In this document: positions 52,595 through 61,522 of the stretch, piece by piece
How positions within the stretch are numbered: position 1 is the stretch's first letter
Layout: the number at the start of each line of letters is the position of its first letter
Assembly: GCA_020633975.1 (NCBI GenBank)
Contig: JACKCR010000014.1
Location: 21,185 to 85,184, forward strand
Reading direction: 5' to 3'
Source of the DNA: Candidatus Eiseniibacteriota bacterium
Lineage (GTDB): Bacteria; Eisenbacteria; RBG-16-71-46; CAIMUX01
Length of the DNA stretch: 64,000 nucleotides
Notes under the pieces: generated by a model
Databases searched by the model: none
What the model saw: only the letters and a program-made list of their open reading frames with translations
What the model was told of the DNA's origin: nothing
Made by a program: the position numbers and the translations under genes

Positions 52595-54136
52595 CTATCT
52601 GATTGGACGATCCGGTGTCCGATCCCGTGTCTGGTCCTCTAGGACAGACTGGTCTCCCTGCGTGGAGACGCCCAAGAGGCCTGGGATTCCCGCGTTGCTC
52701 AGGATCAGCATACCCATCCGCTCGCTCGAGATCCCGTCTCGAAGCCGATAGGAGAATTGGGGTGACCCGTTCTCTACCGTGGCGTCGAACCGCTGGAACT
52801 GTATCGGAACGATAGGCGCGTCACCAGTCGTAGCGAATTGCCCCAGCTCTTCGCCTAGCTCCAGCAAATGGGAGGAGAGCACGAAGAGGCTCCCGGGGAA
52901 CCTACGGAACCCGCTGACGACGAGACGGGAGCCGTCCAGGGCGTCCTTGAGGTTGGTGCCCTTGAACAGTTCGTCGAAAAGCACGACGAGTCGGCGTCTC
53001 GCGGCGAGCCCCTCCGCCACGTCCTTGACCCGGCGGACCTCGGCGTAGAAGAAGCTGTACCCCTTGCCGAGGTTGTCTTCCACGTTGAGGCTGCTCACCA
53101 GGCCATCGAAGAGCGAGAAGGTCATCTCCGAGCACGGAACGGGAAGTCCGAGGTGGGCCATGTACACGGCTAGGCCCAACGCTTTCATCAGGGTCGTCTT
53201 GCCTGCCATGTTCGGGCCGGTCAGAAACAGGAAACCGTGTTCCGAGCCGAGATGGACCTCATTTCGGACCGGCTCCTCGAGGAACGGGTGGAACAGACCG
53301 AGGCAATCGAGCCGAGACGGACCGGTCGTATCGGTGTCGAGACGCGGAAACCGGAGGCCCAGCTCCTCGGCCGCCGTCCCCAACGCGAGATAGACGTCCA
53401 ATGTGTGGATCGCGGTCATGGCGTTCCTGACCTTCGGCGCCAGTTCCCGCCGGAACCGTTCGTCGAAGTGGAGCATTGCAGCCGGTCCGAAACGGCTGTA
53501 GCGGCCGCCCTTGCGTAGGAACGCGCGGACCGTGTCGTCGTCCAGCAGTTGGTCGATCGAGTCGAGGCACTCGAGGATGGCGGGCGGTGCTTCCACTGCC
53601 TGGGACGGATCCCGTTCGGCCTGCTTCCGCTGCTGTCGCGACTCTTCGAGCGAGAGCAGGAGTCGGTGCAGGGAGCGGATCCAGGAGTCCAGGTACTCGA
53701 AGTAGCGGGCGTAGTTCGCTCGGAACCAGAGCGCGCGGATCGTATAGATCGGGCCACGAGGGCCAGTGAGTGGGTGGACGTAGGACTCGAGATAGCGTTC
53801 GAGGTGACTCACGACGCGGTGGGACGAACGTAGCGCCCACGCATCTCTCGTAGTGCGGTTGGCGAAGTAACGGATCGCAGCCTGTCGACGCTCGATCGTC
53901 TTCCGGTCGATCGACCCCGAGCCCAGAAACTCCGCGAGTGCTCGCTTCCCTCCGGCGGTTCGCGTGCGATCGAGTAGAGCGAAGAGGGACGGATCGTCTT
54001 CTCCGGACGGGAAGAGGTCTAGATCTCGGAGTGTCTGGGCGTCGGCGAACGGCTTTCCATCCGGACCGAGAGGGCCGCGGAAGTCGAATCCAGTCGGAAA
54101 GAGTGGCCGTTCTCCGAGGATCCGGGTCGGGCCCAT
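52595..54136 (-). CDS. MutS-like ATPase without mismatch-recognition domain
   Basis: A 513-residue MutS-family protein. After an N-terminal clamp-like start (DPSLFALLDRTRTAGGKRALAEFL, the MutS core entry) and helical levers it has the ATPase domain with Walker A GPNMAGKTTLMKALG, EDNLGKGYSFFYAEVRRV, Walker B RLVVLFDELFKGTN and SSHLLEL. MutS domains I and II, which read mismatches, are absent. This resembles the MutS-III/'MutS-related' groups in Bacteroidetes-like bacteria, which are not core mismatch repair. It is divergent from the membrane-protein gene at 54434. Confidence 0.85.
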   Translation of the reverse strand: MGPTRILGERPLFPTGFDFRGPLGPDGKPFADAQTLRDLDLFPSGEDDPSLFALLDRTRTAGGKRALAEFLGSGSIDRKTIERRQAAIRYFANRTTRDAWALRSSHRVVSHLERYLESYVHPLTGPRGPIYTIRALWFRANYARYFEYLDSWIRSLHRLLLSLEESRQQRKQAERDPSQAVEAPPAILECLDSIDQLLDDDTVRAFLRKGGRYSRFGPAAMLHFDERFRRELAPKVRNAMTAIHTLDVYLALGTAAEELGLRFPRLDTDTTGPSRLDCLGLFHPFLEEPVRNEVHLGSEHGFLFLTGPNMAGKTTLMKALGLAVYMAHLGLPVPCSEMTFSLFDGLVSSLNVEDNLGKGYSFFYAEVRRVKDVAEGLAARRRLVVLFDELFKGTNLKDALDGSRLVVSGFRRFPGSLFVLSSHLLELGEELGQFATTGDAPIVPIQFQRFDATVENGSPQFSYRLRDGISSERMGMLILSNAGIPGLLGVSTQGDQSVLEDQTRDRTPDRPIR

Positions 54137-54433
54137 GGTTTCACCAGACCCGTTTGGGCCGTCTGGGCTTCGATCGAGCGAGATCCCGCGACGCCTGGGC
54201 TCACCCTTCGTTCCCGGTCGAAGTGCTCGGTTGCGTAGGGTCAGGGCTCTGCTCCTCCATTCCCGGCCTGCGATTCAGTGTAGCCCAAGGCCGCAGCCCA
54301 AGGCTGTAGCTCGAGACTACGGAGGAAGCTCTGCGCGGCGGGTTTCGGAAACGGGGCTGGGCGGATACCCTCGCGTCCACGACGGTTTGAAGGAGGCGCG
54401 CTTGAACCAGTCCAATGGACAGCGAGGGGCAGA

Positions 54434-55291
54434 GTGATCGAGGCGGTTGCACGTCCGCTTGGGGAAGCGCCGGTTCGGGTCGAGCCGCTCGCAGAGCGCG
54501 GCTGGACGCGGACGTTGGTCCTCGTCCTGTTCGCCATCGCCGTTCCTACGCTGATCCCGCTCGAGATCTGGGCGATCGGAGTTCCGGCTTGGCTTGGCGC
54601 GGCGTTCTTCGTCCTACGGGATCCGGACCCAGCCTATCGACGCCGGCTCGGCGTGTTGCTCGCGTCCATCGCCGTCCTCACATTCGCGCCGATCGAGACC
54701 GATACGAGCAACCGCGGCTATCTCGTCCTCGGCGCGTTCTTCTTGGCTGCGATCCTCATCCCGACGCTCGTGCTCAAACGTACCGATCCGCACGTGATCG
54801 ACTTTCGGGTTCGCCCGTACCGGTTCCGTTGGCTCGACATCGTCTACGTTTCGATCGCGGTGCCGCTCGCCTACTACGTGATCCAGTGGTACTTCTTCCA
54901 CGTCAACCCGTACATGCCGACGCAGTGGTACCTCCCTCCCGAGTACGACGACGAGCAGGTCTGGAGACTGGTCGTCGGCCTCAACTCGGTCGGGATCTGG
55001 GACGAACTCTTCTTCGTCAACATCTGCTTTGCGGTGCTGCGGACGGTGCATCGGTTCTGGGCGGCGAACCTGGTGCAAGCAGTGGTCTATGCCGCCGTGC
55101 TCTACGACATGGCGTTCATTGGGATCGGGCCCCTCCTCGTCTACGCGTTCGCACTGACGCAAGGGTCGATGTACGAGGAGTCGAAGTGCCTACTCTGGGT
55201 GCTCATCGTGCATCTCGTGATCGACGCGTTCTTGCTCGAGTCGATCATCGCCCACTACTACCCAGGACACGGCAGCTTCCACTGGTTCTAG
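54434..55291 (+). CDS. CPBP-like intramembrane protease family protein
   Basis: A 285-residue protein with about eight hydrophobic helices. Three short motifs loosely follow the CPBP (Abi, prenyl-protease-like) family: WDELFFVNICFAVLR in place of EExxxR, a central YAAVLYDMAF and the late VHLVIDAF (HxxxD). The first motif has one acidic residue instead of two, so activity is uncertain. The GTG start has GAGGGG upstream. It is divergent from the MutS-like gene. Confidence 0.55.
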   Translation: MIEAVARPLGEAPVRVEPLAERGWTRTLVLVLFAIAVPTLIPLEIWAIGVPAWLGAAFFVLRDPDPAYRRRLGVLLASIAVLTFAPIETDTSNRGYLVLGAFFLAAILIPTLVLKRTDPHVIDFRVRPYRFRWLDIVYVSIAVPLAYYVIQWYFFHVNPYMPTQWYLPPEYDDEQVWRLVVGLNSVGIWDELFFVNICFAVLRTVHRFWAANLVQAVVYAAVLYDMAFIGIGPLLVYAFALTQGSMYEESKCLLWVLIVHLVIDAFLLESIIAHYYPGHGSFHWF

Positions 55292-55365
55292 GCGCGTGAG
55301 CTGAGTTGGCGCTTACGGTGTGCCCACGGCATGCGCCGGACGGACTCGGTGAAACGCTCCGAGGT

Positions 55366-57333
55366 TCAGGCTGCCTCGGATTCCGCTTCGGAGTCCGCTT
55401 CGGAAGCTCTCTCCGTCCACAGCGACGCTGCGGGCGAGGGCGCGGGTGGCGGTGAAGTTGCCGTAGGAGTCGAAGCAGGGCGGGGCGCCATGGGTAGGTC
55501 GCCGCAACTGCCCGAGCTTCCGCTCGGCCCCTCGGCGCTACAGCTCGCGCTTTCGCTTCCCACGCTCCCACCGCTGCAACTGAGGATCACAGGGCGGTCC
55601 GAGAGGAGTCGGTCACCTACGACGCGTTCGATCTCGTCCAGAGTGGTCGATCCTTCGATCACACGATCTCGTCCCGAGTCGACGAGGGATCGCATTCCTT
55701 GGTCCATCGCGATCCGGCGGAGCGTCGATGGAGCCCTGTTCTCGCGGATCGCTTCCTCCAGTTCGGGCGACATGTAGAAGACCTGGAAGATCGGCATCCG
55801 ACCTCGATACCCCTGCTGGTTGCAGGCGTCGCATCCGACGGCGCGGCGGGTCGGGCGGACGTCGAACTTGCGAGCGAGCTCCTCTTCGCGCTGCGTGAGG
55901 CTTCCCGTGATCGTTTCGGCGCAGTCCGGGCAGAGCTTCCGCGCCAGCCGCTGGGCCACCGCGCCACGCAACGTCTCGCAGATGGCGGTGGTGTCGAGTC
56001 CGAGGTCAGTCAGACGGCGGATGGTTCCAAGTGCGTCGTTCGTGTGGAGCGTCGAGAGGACGAGGTGTCCGGTGAGGCTCGCCTGGACGGCGATCTCCGC
56101 AGTCTCGCGGTCACGGATCTCACCCACGAGGACGATGTCCGGGTCTTGGCGCAGGATGGAACGGAGTGCAGTCGCGAAGGTGAGCCCACGCTTGGTCTCG
56201 ACCTGGATCTGTGTGATCCCACGAAGCTCGTACTCGATCGGATCCTCCACCGTCATCACGTTGACCTCGGGCGTGGACAGCCGGTGGAGCGCCCCGTAGA
56301 GCGTGGTCGTCTTTCCGGAGCCGGTGGGCCCGGTGACCGGCACGATCCCGTTCCGTTGTGAGAGGAGGCGACTGAGCGCCTCGAGGTCACGTGGTGGAAT
56401 GCCCAGATCCTCGAGGCTGGAAGCGCTCTCGGGATCGAGGACGCGGATCACGATCTTTTCCGCGCCCCGCGTCGGAACGGTGGACATACGTAGGTCGTAG
56501 GTGCGTCCGGCGACTTCGATCCGAGCGCGACCGTCTTGGGGTCGCAAACGGTCGGAGATATCCATTCGGCCGAGGATCTTGATCCGCGAGATCACTCGCA
56601 GGAACACCGGCTGTGGCAGCTCCAGATAGCGACGGAGGACACCGTCCACTCGGAACCGGACGACACCCATTCCACTGCACGGCTGGATGTGGACGTCGGT
56701 CGTTCGCTGCGTCACGGCGTCGTTCAGGATGAGGTTCGCCAGCTTGACGACCGGCCCCGACTCGAGATCCTCCGCATCGACCTCGATGGCACCGTCGTCC
56801 TCCTCGACGACTCGGATCGCGTGTTCGATCCCTTCGCCGGAGTTTGCGATGAGTTCCTCTGGGGTGGGCTGAAGGTGAGTGGACGTGCCGTAGAGGCGTT
56901 CGATCGCGAGCGCGATCTGGCCTGGGGGCGCGATCTCGAAGGCGGCGAACTTCCCCGAGACGAACCGGATGTCCTGCTCGGCCTCGAATGCTGTCGGGTC
57001 TGCGGTCGCGACGACCAGCTTCTTGTTCTCGGACCGGAGGGGAACGATGGTCCACTCCCGCGCGAGGCTCACAGGTACCAGTTCGAGAGCGTCCGTCTTG
57101 GCTTGATCGAGATTCGCTAGGGGGAGGCCGAACCGATAGGCGACGAAGGACGCGAGTTGGTCCTCTTCGAGTTCGCTCGCTTCAGCGGTCGCCTTCCATG
57201 CCTCGGCGATCGAAGTGCCGATGCTCACGGCGGGCGAAGATTCCTCTTCTTCGTCTTGGCTCGGCGTGATGAGCCCGCAGATCTCGGCGAGGGCCCAAAG
57301 CCAGTGGCGAGTGTCACGTGTGGGATCGAACAT
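55366..57333 (-). CDS. GspE/PilB-type secretion/pilus assembly ATPase
   Basis: A 655-residue ATPase. It has an N-terminal MshEN-like domain (DQLASFVAYRFGLPLANLD), the nucleotide-binding core with VTGPTGSGKTTTLYGALH, the Asp box VMTVEDPIEYEL, Walker B IVLVGEIRDRETAEIA and the Cys4 zinc site (CPDC... CDAC). It powers type II secretion or type IV pili; no other pilus/secretion gene is nearby. After the normal family end (EIERVVGDRLL) there is an odd Ser/Gly/Ala/Cys-rich tail of about 80 residues whose tip is encoded by 12-bp repeats. Confidence 0.92.
   Translation of the reverse strand: MFDPTRDTRHWLWALAEICGLITPSQDEEEESSPAVSIGTSIAEAWKATAEASELEEDQLASFVAYRFGLPLANLDQAKTDALELVPVSLAREWTIVPLRSENKKLVVATADPTAFEAEQDIRFVSGKFAAFEIAPPGQIALAIERLYGTSTHLQPTPEELIANSGEGIEHAIRVVEEDDGAIEVDAEDLESGPVVKLANLILNDAVTQRTTDVHIQPCSGMGVVRFRVDGVLRRYLELPQPVFLRVISRIKILGRMDISDRLRPQDGRARIEVAGRTYDLRMSTVPTRGAEKIVIRVLDPESASSLEDLGIPPRDLEALSRLLSQRNGIVPVTGPTGSGKTTTLYGALHRLSTPEVNVMTVEDPIEYELRGITQIQVETKRGLTFATALRSILRQDPDIVLVGEIRDRETAEIAVQASLTGHLVLSTLHTNDALGTIRRLTDLGLDTTAICETLRGAVAQRLARKLCPDCAETITGSLTQREEELARKFDVRPTRRAVGCDACNQQGYRGRMPIFQVFYMSPELEEAIRENRAPSTLRRIAMDQGMRSLVDSGRDRVIEGSTTLDEIERVVGDRLLSDRPVILSCSGGSVGSESASCSAEGPSGSSGSCGDLPMAPRPASTPTATSPPPAPSPAASLWTERASEADSEAESEAA
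55376..55411. repeat. Three 12-bp repeats at the end of the GspE-like gene
   Basis: TCGGATTCCGCT, TCGGAGTCCGCT and TCGGAAGCTCTC follow head to tail and encode the Glu/Ser/Ala tip of the ATPase tail on the minus strand. Confidence 0.65.
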
Positions 57334-57681
57334 CCGTGTCTAGCTCTCGAGTCCTCTCGATACCGTTCCTGGTTCCGCGGCGCTGGGTTCGTCGGGACGG
57401 CGAGCGACCCCAAAGGGAGTGGTCGTGGCACGTCCAAGTCACGGTAGGTATCGGCAGGGGACCGCCATTTCCTTGGGCCAGAAGAGGGCCGGGCCGTGTC
57501 CGTGGGGAGAAAGAGGAACGGGCCACGAGCAGCCCGTTCTCTCCGAAAGCATGACGCGGGAACCGGTTCTGTTGGCAGCAAGGCAGGGCTGGCCGGAGAG
57601 CGGTTCCCGCGTCGGGCCGAGGGGTCAGCCCAGAAAATGGGTGCCCGACCCCGCGAACGGGGCCGGGCGGTGAGGGGGGAC
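57334..57681. other. Intergenic region with three hairpins
   Basis: On the minus strand, between the large subtilase stop and the GspE-like start, there are three stems: the terminator at 57643-57668, GCGGGAACCG/CGGTTCCCGC (57556-57610, 35-base loop) and GAACGGGC/GCCCGTTC (57516-57539, 8-base loop) followed by a T-rich run. No gene is evident; a small RNA or stacked terminators are possible. Confidence 0.5.
57643..57668 (-). terminator. Terminator of the large subtilase gene
   Basis: GCCCG-A-CCCCG and CGGGG-C-CGGGC form a 10-bp stem with one mismatch and a CGAA tetraloop, followed on the minus strand by ACCCATTTTC. It lies 14 bp after the stop codon. Confidence 0.7.
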
Positions 57682-60600
57682 CTACTGCATACGAATCGTC
57701 TTGGTACGAGAACTCCGATCCGGCGTCTGCAGGATCGTGAAGTAGACGCCGTTCGCGACCGGCTTGCCGAGGTCGTCCCGGCCGTCCCAGTCGATCGAGT
57801 GATATCCGCCGTCGACTTCACGATCGACCAACGTGCGGACGAGTCGACCGGAGACATCGAAGATCGCGATGTTCACTCGCGTGGTCTTCGGAAGGTCGAA
57901 CCGCATGGTGGTCGACTGCGCGAACGGGTTCGGCGCGCCGGTGTGGAGCTCCACCGCCTTGGGCAGATCGAGCCGCGTCGCGAGGGCGAAGAGCTGGAGT
58001 CCGCCGGTTACGGTGACCGAGTATGAGCTGGTCGCACCCTGGTAGCCGTCGATCCGGAGGTAGTAGCGTCCTGCGGCCGCGTTGTAGCTCCCCGTCTCCG
58101 GGTTGTTCACGGTGTAGCCGCGAGCGACTTCCGTGAGGCTCGAGTTGTAGAGGTACCAGTCGAGATCCGCGGAGCTTCCGATCGCAAGCGAGATGTTGAC
58201 CGTTCCGGCCGACGTGACGTCGAAGTAGAACCAGTCGTCATCCGCGCTCGAGGAGATCGTTCCCGACACTGCCGTGCCCGTGGAGATCGGGCCGTTCGCC
58301 GTGGTCGAATCGCCGTTCGGCTCGGTTTCGGAGGTGATTCCGCCGCCGCCACCACCGCCGCCGCTCGACGTCACTGCGATGTCGTCGAAGGCGAAGCCGT
58401 CGGTTGCGATCGCGTAGTTGTCGTACTGCTGGAACTTGACGACGAACGTGCCCGTCAGGCTGAGGCCGTTCGACGACGCGAGCGCATCCACATCGATCGT
58501 GAACTGTCGCCAGGTGTTGTTGCTGTAGCTTGCGCCGTTGAGGTTGTAGACCTTGACGAAGCTAGTGCCACCGTTGCTCGAGAAGTAGATGCCGTCCTGG
58601 GTGTGGGTCTCGTCGCCGAAGTCCTTCCACCAGAAGCTGAGGTCGACGTTCGACTGGCCGGAGAGGTCCAGGTGGAGCCAGGCCTCGTTCTGCGCGTAGT
58701 TCCCGTTCGTCGTCACGTCCATCGTGAGATGCGACGTGCCGCTGTGCGGAGTGTTGGCGCTCGTGGTCTGGATCCGGCCGAAGCTGTTCGAACTCTGCGT
58801 GTCCCAGTACGAGTCGAGTCCGCCCTCGAATCCCGTCGTGTAGGGGAGGCTCGCATAGCCGCCGCCCGACGGAACCTCGATCGTGAAGTTCGCATTCGAG
58901 GCGTCGTTCACGCCCGAGTTGGAAGCGTCGGACACTCGGACGCGACCCTGGGTCGTTGCCGTGGCCGGGACCGTCCAGGAGTAGCTGCCGTCGTTCGTCG
59001 TCGACGCGACGATCGACGTCCACGAGCCGCCGGCGTTCGTCGAGTAGTCGAGCGCGACGTTCGCGATGCTGCCGGTGGAGGTCCAGGTGACGTTCGTGCT
59101 CGTGCCGGAGGTGAAGGTCTCGCCGCCGTTCGGAGCCGTGAGCGTGACCGTGTTCGCAACGCCGCCCGTGACGGAGATGTCGTCGAACGCGAAGCCGTCC
59201 GTCGCGATCGGATAGTTGTCGTACTGCTGGAACTTGATCACGAACTGGTCGCTCAGGGAGAGACCGTTGGCCGACGCGAGAGCGTCGAGGTCCAGGTTGA
59301 ACTGCACCCACGTGTTGTTCGTGTAGCTGGCGCCGTTCAGGTCCTGCACCTTGACGAAGCTGGCGCCGCCGTTGTTCGAGAAGTAGACGCCGTCCTGTGA
59401 ATGCGTCTCGTCACCGAACTCCTTCCACCAGAAGCTGAGGTCGACGTTGCTCTCGCCGCTGAGGTCCAGGTGGAGCCAGGCCTCATTCTGCGAGTACGTA
59501 CCGCTTGTCGAGCAGTCCATCGTGAGGTGCGAGCTGCCGCTGTGCGGAGTGTTTGCGCTCGTGGTCTGGATCCGGCCGACGCTGGCCGAGCTCTGCGTGT
59601 CCCAATAGACATCGAGGCCGCCTTCGAAGCCGGTGCTGTAGGGCAGCGTCGAGTACTCCTGGTTGCCGCCGCCACCGCCAGAGGAGCCGACGGCGCCCGC
59701 GGCGTTGATCATGCCGTAACCGGAGTAGCGATCCCAACCCGAGCCGGACTCGACGCTCGTCACGTCCGTGCAGGTGGTGACGAGAGCGTTCCGGACCTGG
59801 GCCGGAGTGAAGGTCGGGTTCGCCGAGACGACGAGGGCCGCGACGCCCGCAGCGTACGGAGTCGCGCACGACGTTCCGTTGAACCAGTTGTCGTAGTCGC
59901 CCGAGTTGTATCCACCCGAACCGCCGATGTCGGTCGTGGGGAGGATGGTCGGAGCGATGAGGTCGACGGCGCCGGCCGCGTCCTGCGAGTTCGTCCCGTA
60001 GTTGGAACCCCACCAGCGCTCGCCGTCACAGGTGTAGCCGTTCGGGTCTGTGTTGACGCCAGGGTTCACCTCGCTGCTGGAGGAAGAGCTGCGCTTCCGC
60101 TCGCCGCAGGGAGACGCAGCACCGACGCCGATGACAAGCGAGTTGATCGCCGGGTAGCTGATCGTGCTCGCGTTCTCGTTGCCGGTTGCAGCGAGAATCG
60201 TCACGCCCGCGTTGTAGGCGTAGCTGATCGCGCTGTCCGTTGGCCCATCACTCGAGATCGCGGCACCGAGGCTCATGCTCGCGACGTCGACCCCGTTGTC
60301 TCCGCAGTGGATCAGTGCGTTCTGGATCGACGAGAAGAACATCGATCCCGCGCTGTTCGCCACCTTGAGCGGCATGACGCTGCAGCCGCCCGCGATTCCG
60401 GCGACGCCGAGTGCGTTGTTCGCCCGAGCCGCAGCGACACCGGCGCACGCCGTTCCGTGACCCGGCTGGGCGCTGTTGTCGTCCGGGTTGGTGTCGTTGT
60501 CGCCATAGTCGTATCCGGTGACGAGACGAAGGTCCGGGTGGTCGACGTCCACACCGCTATCGATGATCGCGATGACGACGGAGGCCGAGCCGTAGCCCTG

Positions 60601-61203
60601 AGCGCCGTCCCATGCGAGCTGGGCGTCGGCGTCGAAGCCGACCGTGCCGACGGGGGAGCCGCTGTCGTGGCCACCACAGCCCCAGCAGTAGTCCAGCATC
60701 TGGGCCGTGTTGTTGTGCCCCCACTGAAGGGAGTAGCGAGTGTCGTTCGGGACCGCAGCCGGGTAGGCGATGAAGTCGGGGCCTGCCTGCTCGACGTTCG
60801 GGTCCGCCTCGAACCGACGCGTCCACTCGAGGATGTTCGTTCCCTCCGGCACCTCGACGGTGAACCAGCGGTCGAGACCGAGAGACTGCGCCAGGCTCAC
60901 GTTCCGTGCCGGGATGTGCGTGACCGTCACGCCCGTGGCCGAGACCTGGGATAGAAGCGCATCGATCGATGGGAGGGACGTCGTCCTGTTCCCGATGGCG
61001 ATCTCTGCACGTGCAGCTTGGGCCGAGGCCGAATCAAGCTGAACGAGGATTCTGTCTGGTGCGAACTGGGGTCGGGTTGCCGGGTCGACGGCGTCGGGGC
61101 CAAGCCAAGGTGCGTTTGCGAAGGCGGGTGGTGCGGCAACGAGTGCGGCGCCTCCCAAGCAGATCCAAGGTGCGAGCCTCTTTAGGTGGTCGAGCTGTTT
61201 CAT
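57682..61203 (-). CDS. Large secreted multidomain subtilisin-like (S8) protease
   Basis: A 1,173-residue exoprotease. Signal peptide to about residue 29, propeptide-like region, then S8 domain with D215 (AIIDSGVD), H249 (PGHGTACAGV) and S445 (NGTSCATP). Two near-identical ~163-residue modules (517-679 and 783-945) share GFEGGLD.YWDTQSS and WLHLDLSG.SNVDLSFWWK and resemble MAM/lectin-type beta sandwiches. An Ig-like domain (PNGGETFTSGTSTNVTW) lies between them. A PPC domain (ETEPNGDSTTAN...) and a FlgD-like domain (NIAIFDVSGRLVRTL) close the protein. The start at 61203 follows AAGGGGGAG; a longer frame to 61659 is rejected because it lacks a signal peptide. Confidence 0.93.
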   Translation of the reverse strand: MKQLDHLKRLAPWICLGGAALVAAPPAFANAPWLGPDAVDPATRPQFAPDRILVQLDSASAQAARAEIAIGNRTTSLPSIDALLSQVSATGVTVTHIPARNVSLAQSLGLDRWFTVEVPEGTNILEWTRRFEADPNVEQAGPDFIAYPAAVPNDTRYSLQWGHNNTAQMLDYCWGCGGHDSGSPVGTVGFDADAQLAWDGAQGYGSASVVIAIIDSGVDVDHPDLRLVTGYDYGDNDTNPDDNSAQPGHGTACAGVAAARANNALGVAGIAGGCSVMPLKVANSAGSMFFSSIQNALIHCGDNGVDVASMSLGAAISSDGPTDSAISYAYNAGVTILAATGNENASTISYPAINSLVIGVGAASPCGERKRSSSSSSEVNPGVNTDPNGYTCDGERWWGSNYGTNSQDAAGAVDLIAPTILPTTDIGGSGGYNSGDYDNWFNGTSCATPYAAGVAALVVSANPTFTPAQVRNALVTTCTDVTSVESGSGWDRYSGYGMINAAGAVGSSGGGGGNQEYSTLPYSTGFEGGLDVYWDTQSSASVGRIQTTSANTPHSGSSHLTMDCSTSGTYSQNEAWLHLDLSGESNVDLSFWWKEFGDETHSQDGVYFSNNGGASFVKVQDLNGASYTNNTWVQFNLDLDALASANGLSLSDQFVIKFQQYDNYPIATDGFAFDDISVTGGVANTVTLTAPNGGETFTSGTSTNVTWTSTGSIANVALDYSTNAGGSWTSIVASTTNDGSYSWTVPATATTQGRVRVSDASNSGVNDASNANFTIEVPSGGGYASLPYTTGFEGGLDSYWDTQSSNSFGRIQTTSANTPHSGTSHLTMDVTTNGNYAQNEAWLHLDLSGQSNVDLSFWWKDFGDETHTQDGIYFSSNGGTSFVKVYNLNGASYSNNTWRQFTIDVDALASSNGLSLTGTFVVKFQQYDNYAIATDGFAFDDIAVTSSGGGGGGGGITSETEPNGDSTTANGPISTGTAVSGTISSSADDDWFYFDVTSAGTVNISLAIGSSADLDWYLYNSSLTEVARGYTVNNPETGSYNAAAGRYYLRIDGYQGATSSYSVTVTGGLQLFALATRLDLPKAVELHTGAPNPFAQSTTMRFDLPKTTRVNIAIFDVSGRLVRTLVDREVDGGYHSIDWDGRDDLGKPVANGVYFTILQTPDRSSRTKTIRMQ
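58369..58857. repeat. Duplicated module, downstream copy
   Basis: This codes residues 783-945 of the large subtilase. It matches 59167-59655 closely at protein and DNA level at an offset of 798 bp, for example GTCGTACTGCTGGAACTTGA in both copies. Confidence 0.85.
59167..59655. repeat. Duplicated module, upstream copy
   Basis: This codes residues 517-679 of the large subtilase. High DNA identity with 58369-58857 points to a recent in-frame duplication or gene conversion. Confidence 0.85.
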
Positions 61204-61522
61204 CGTTCTCCCCCTTCGGCAAATCACTCGTAATCGAGCAAAGCTATGAATCGTCGGCCCCTGGTCAGTTCGAGCGTTGGGGAGTATGCGCGCTGAAAGA
61301 GGAGGGCTCCAGGTTGAATTGTTAAAAAGTTTTATAGGCCGAGATAGGGAGGGCGAATCAGGACTGGATGGTTCGGATTGGCGTAGTCGGACCGTTGAGT
61401 GAGACCGCGAACTCGGTGTGGTGGACCGCGCGGGTCCAAACGGTCCTACTGGAACAACGGAGGGCCGCGTGCGGAAGCAGGCAGCCCTCGAAGAAAACGA
61501 AACGGTTGTCCAGCTTCTCCCT
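61204..61522. other. Intergenic region between gcvP and the subtilase
   Basis: This 319-bp gap on the minus strand follows the gcvP stop and precedes the subtilase start. It contains an A/T-rich patch (about 61318-61340, GTTAAAAAGTTTTATAGG) that could be part of the subtilase promoter, and small stems GAGGGC/GCCCTC and GGACC/GGTCC that may serve as a gcvP terminator. No gene is evident. Confidence 0.45.
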
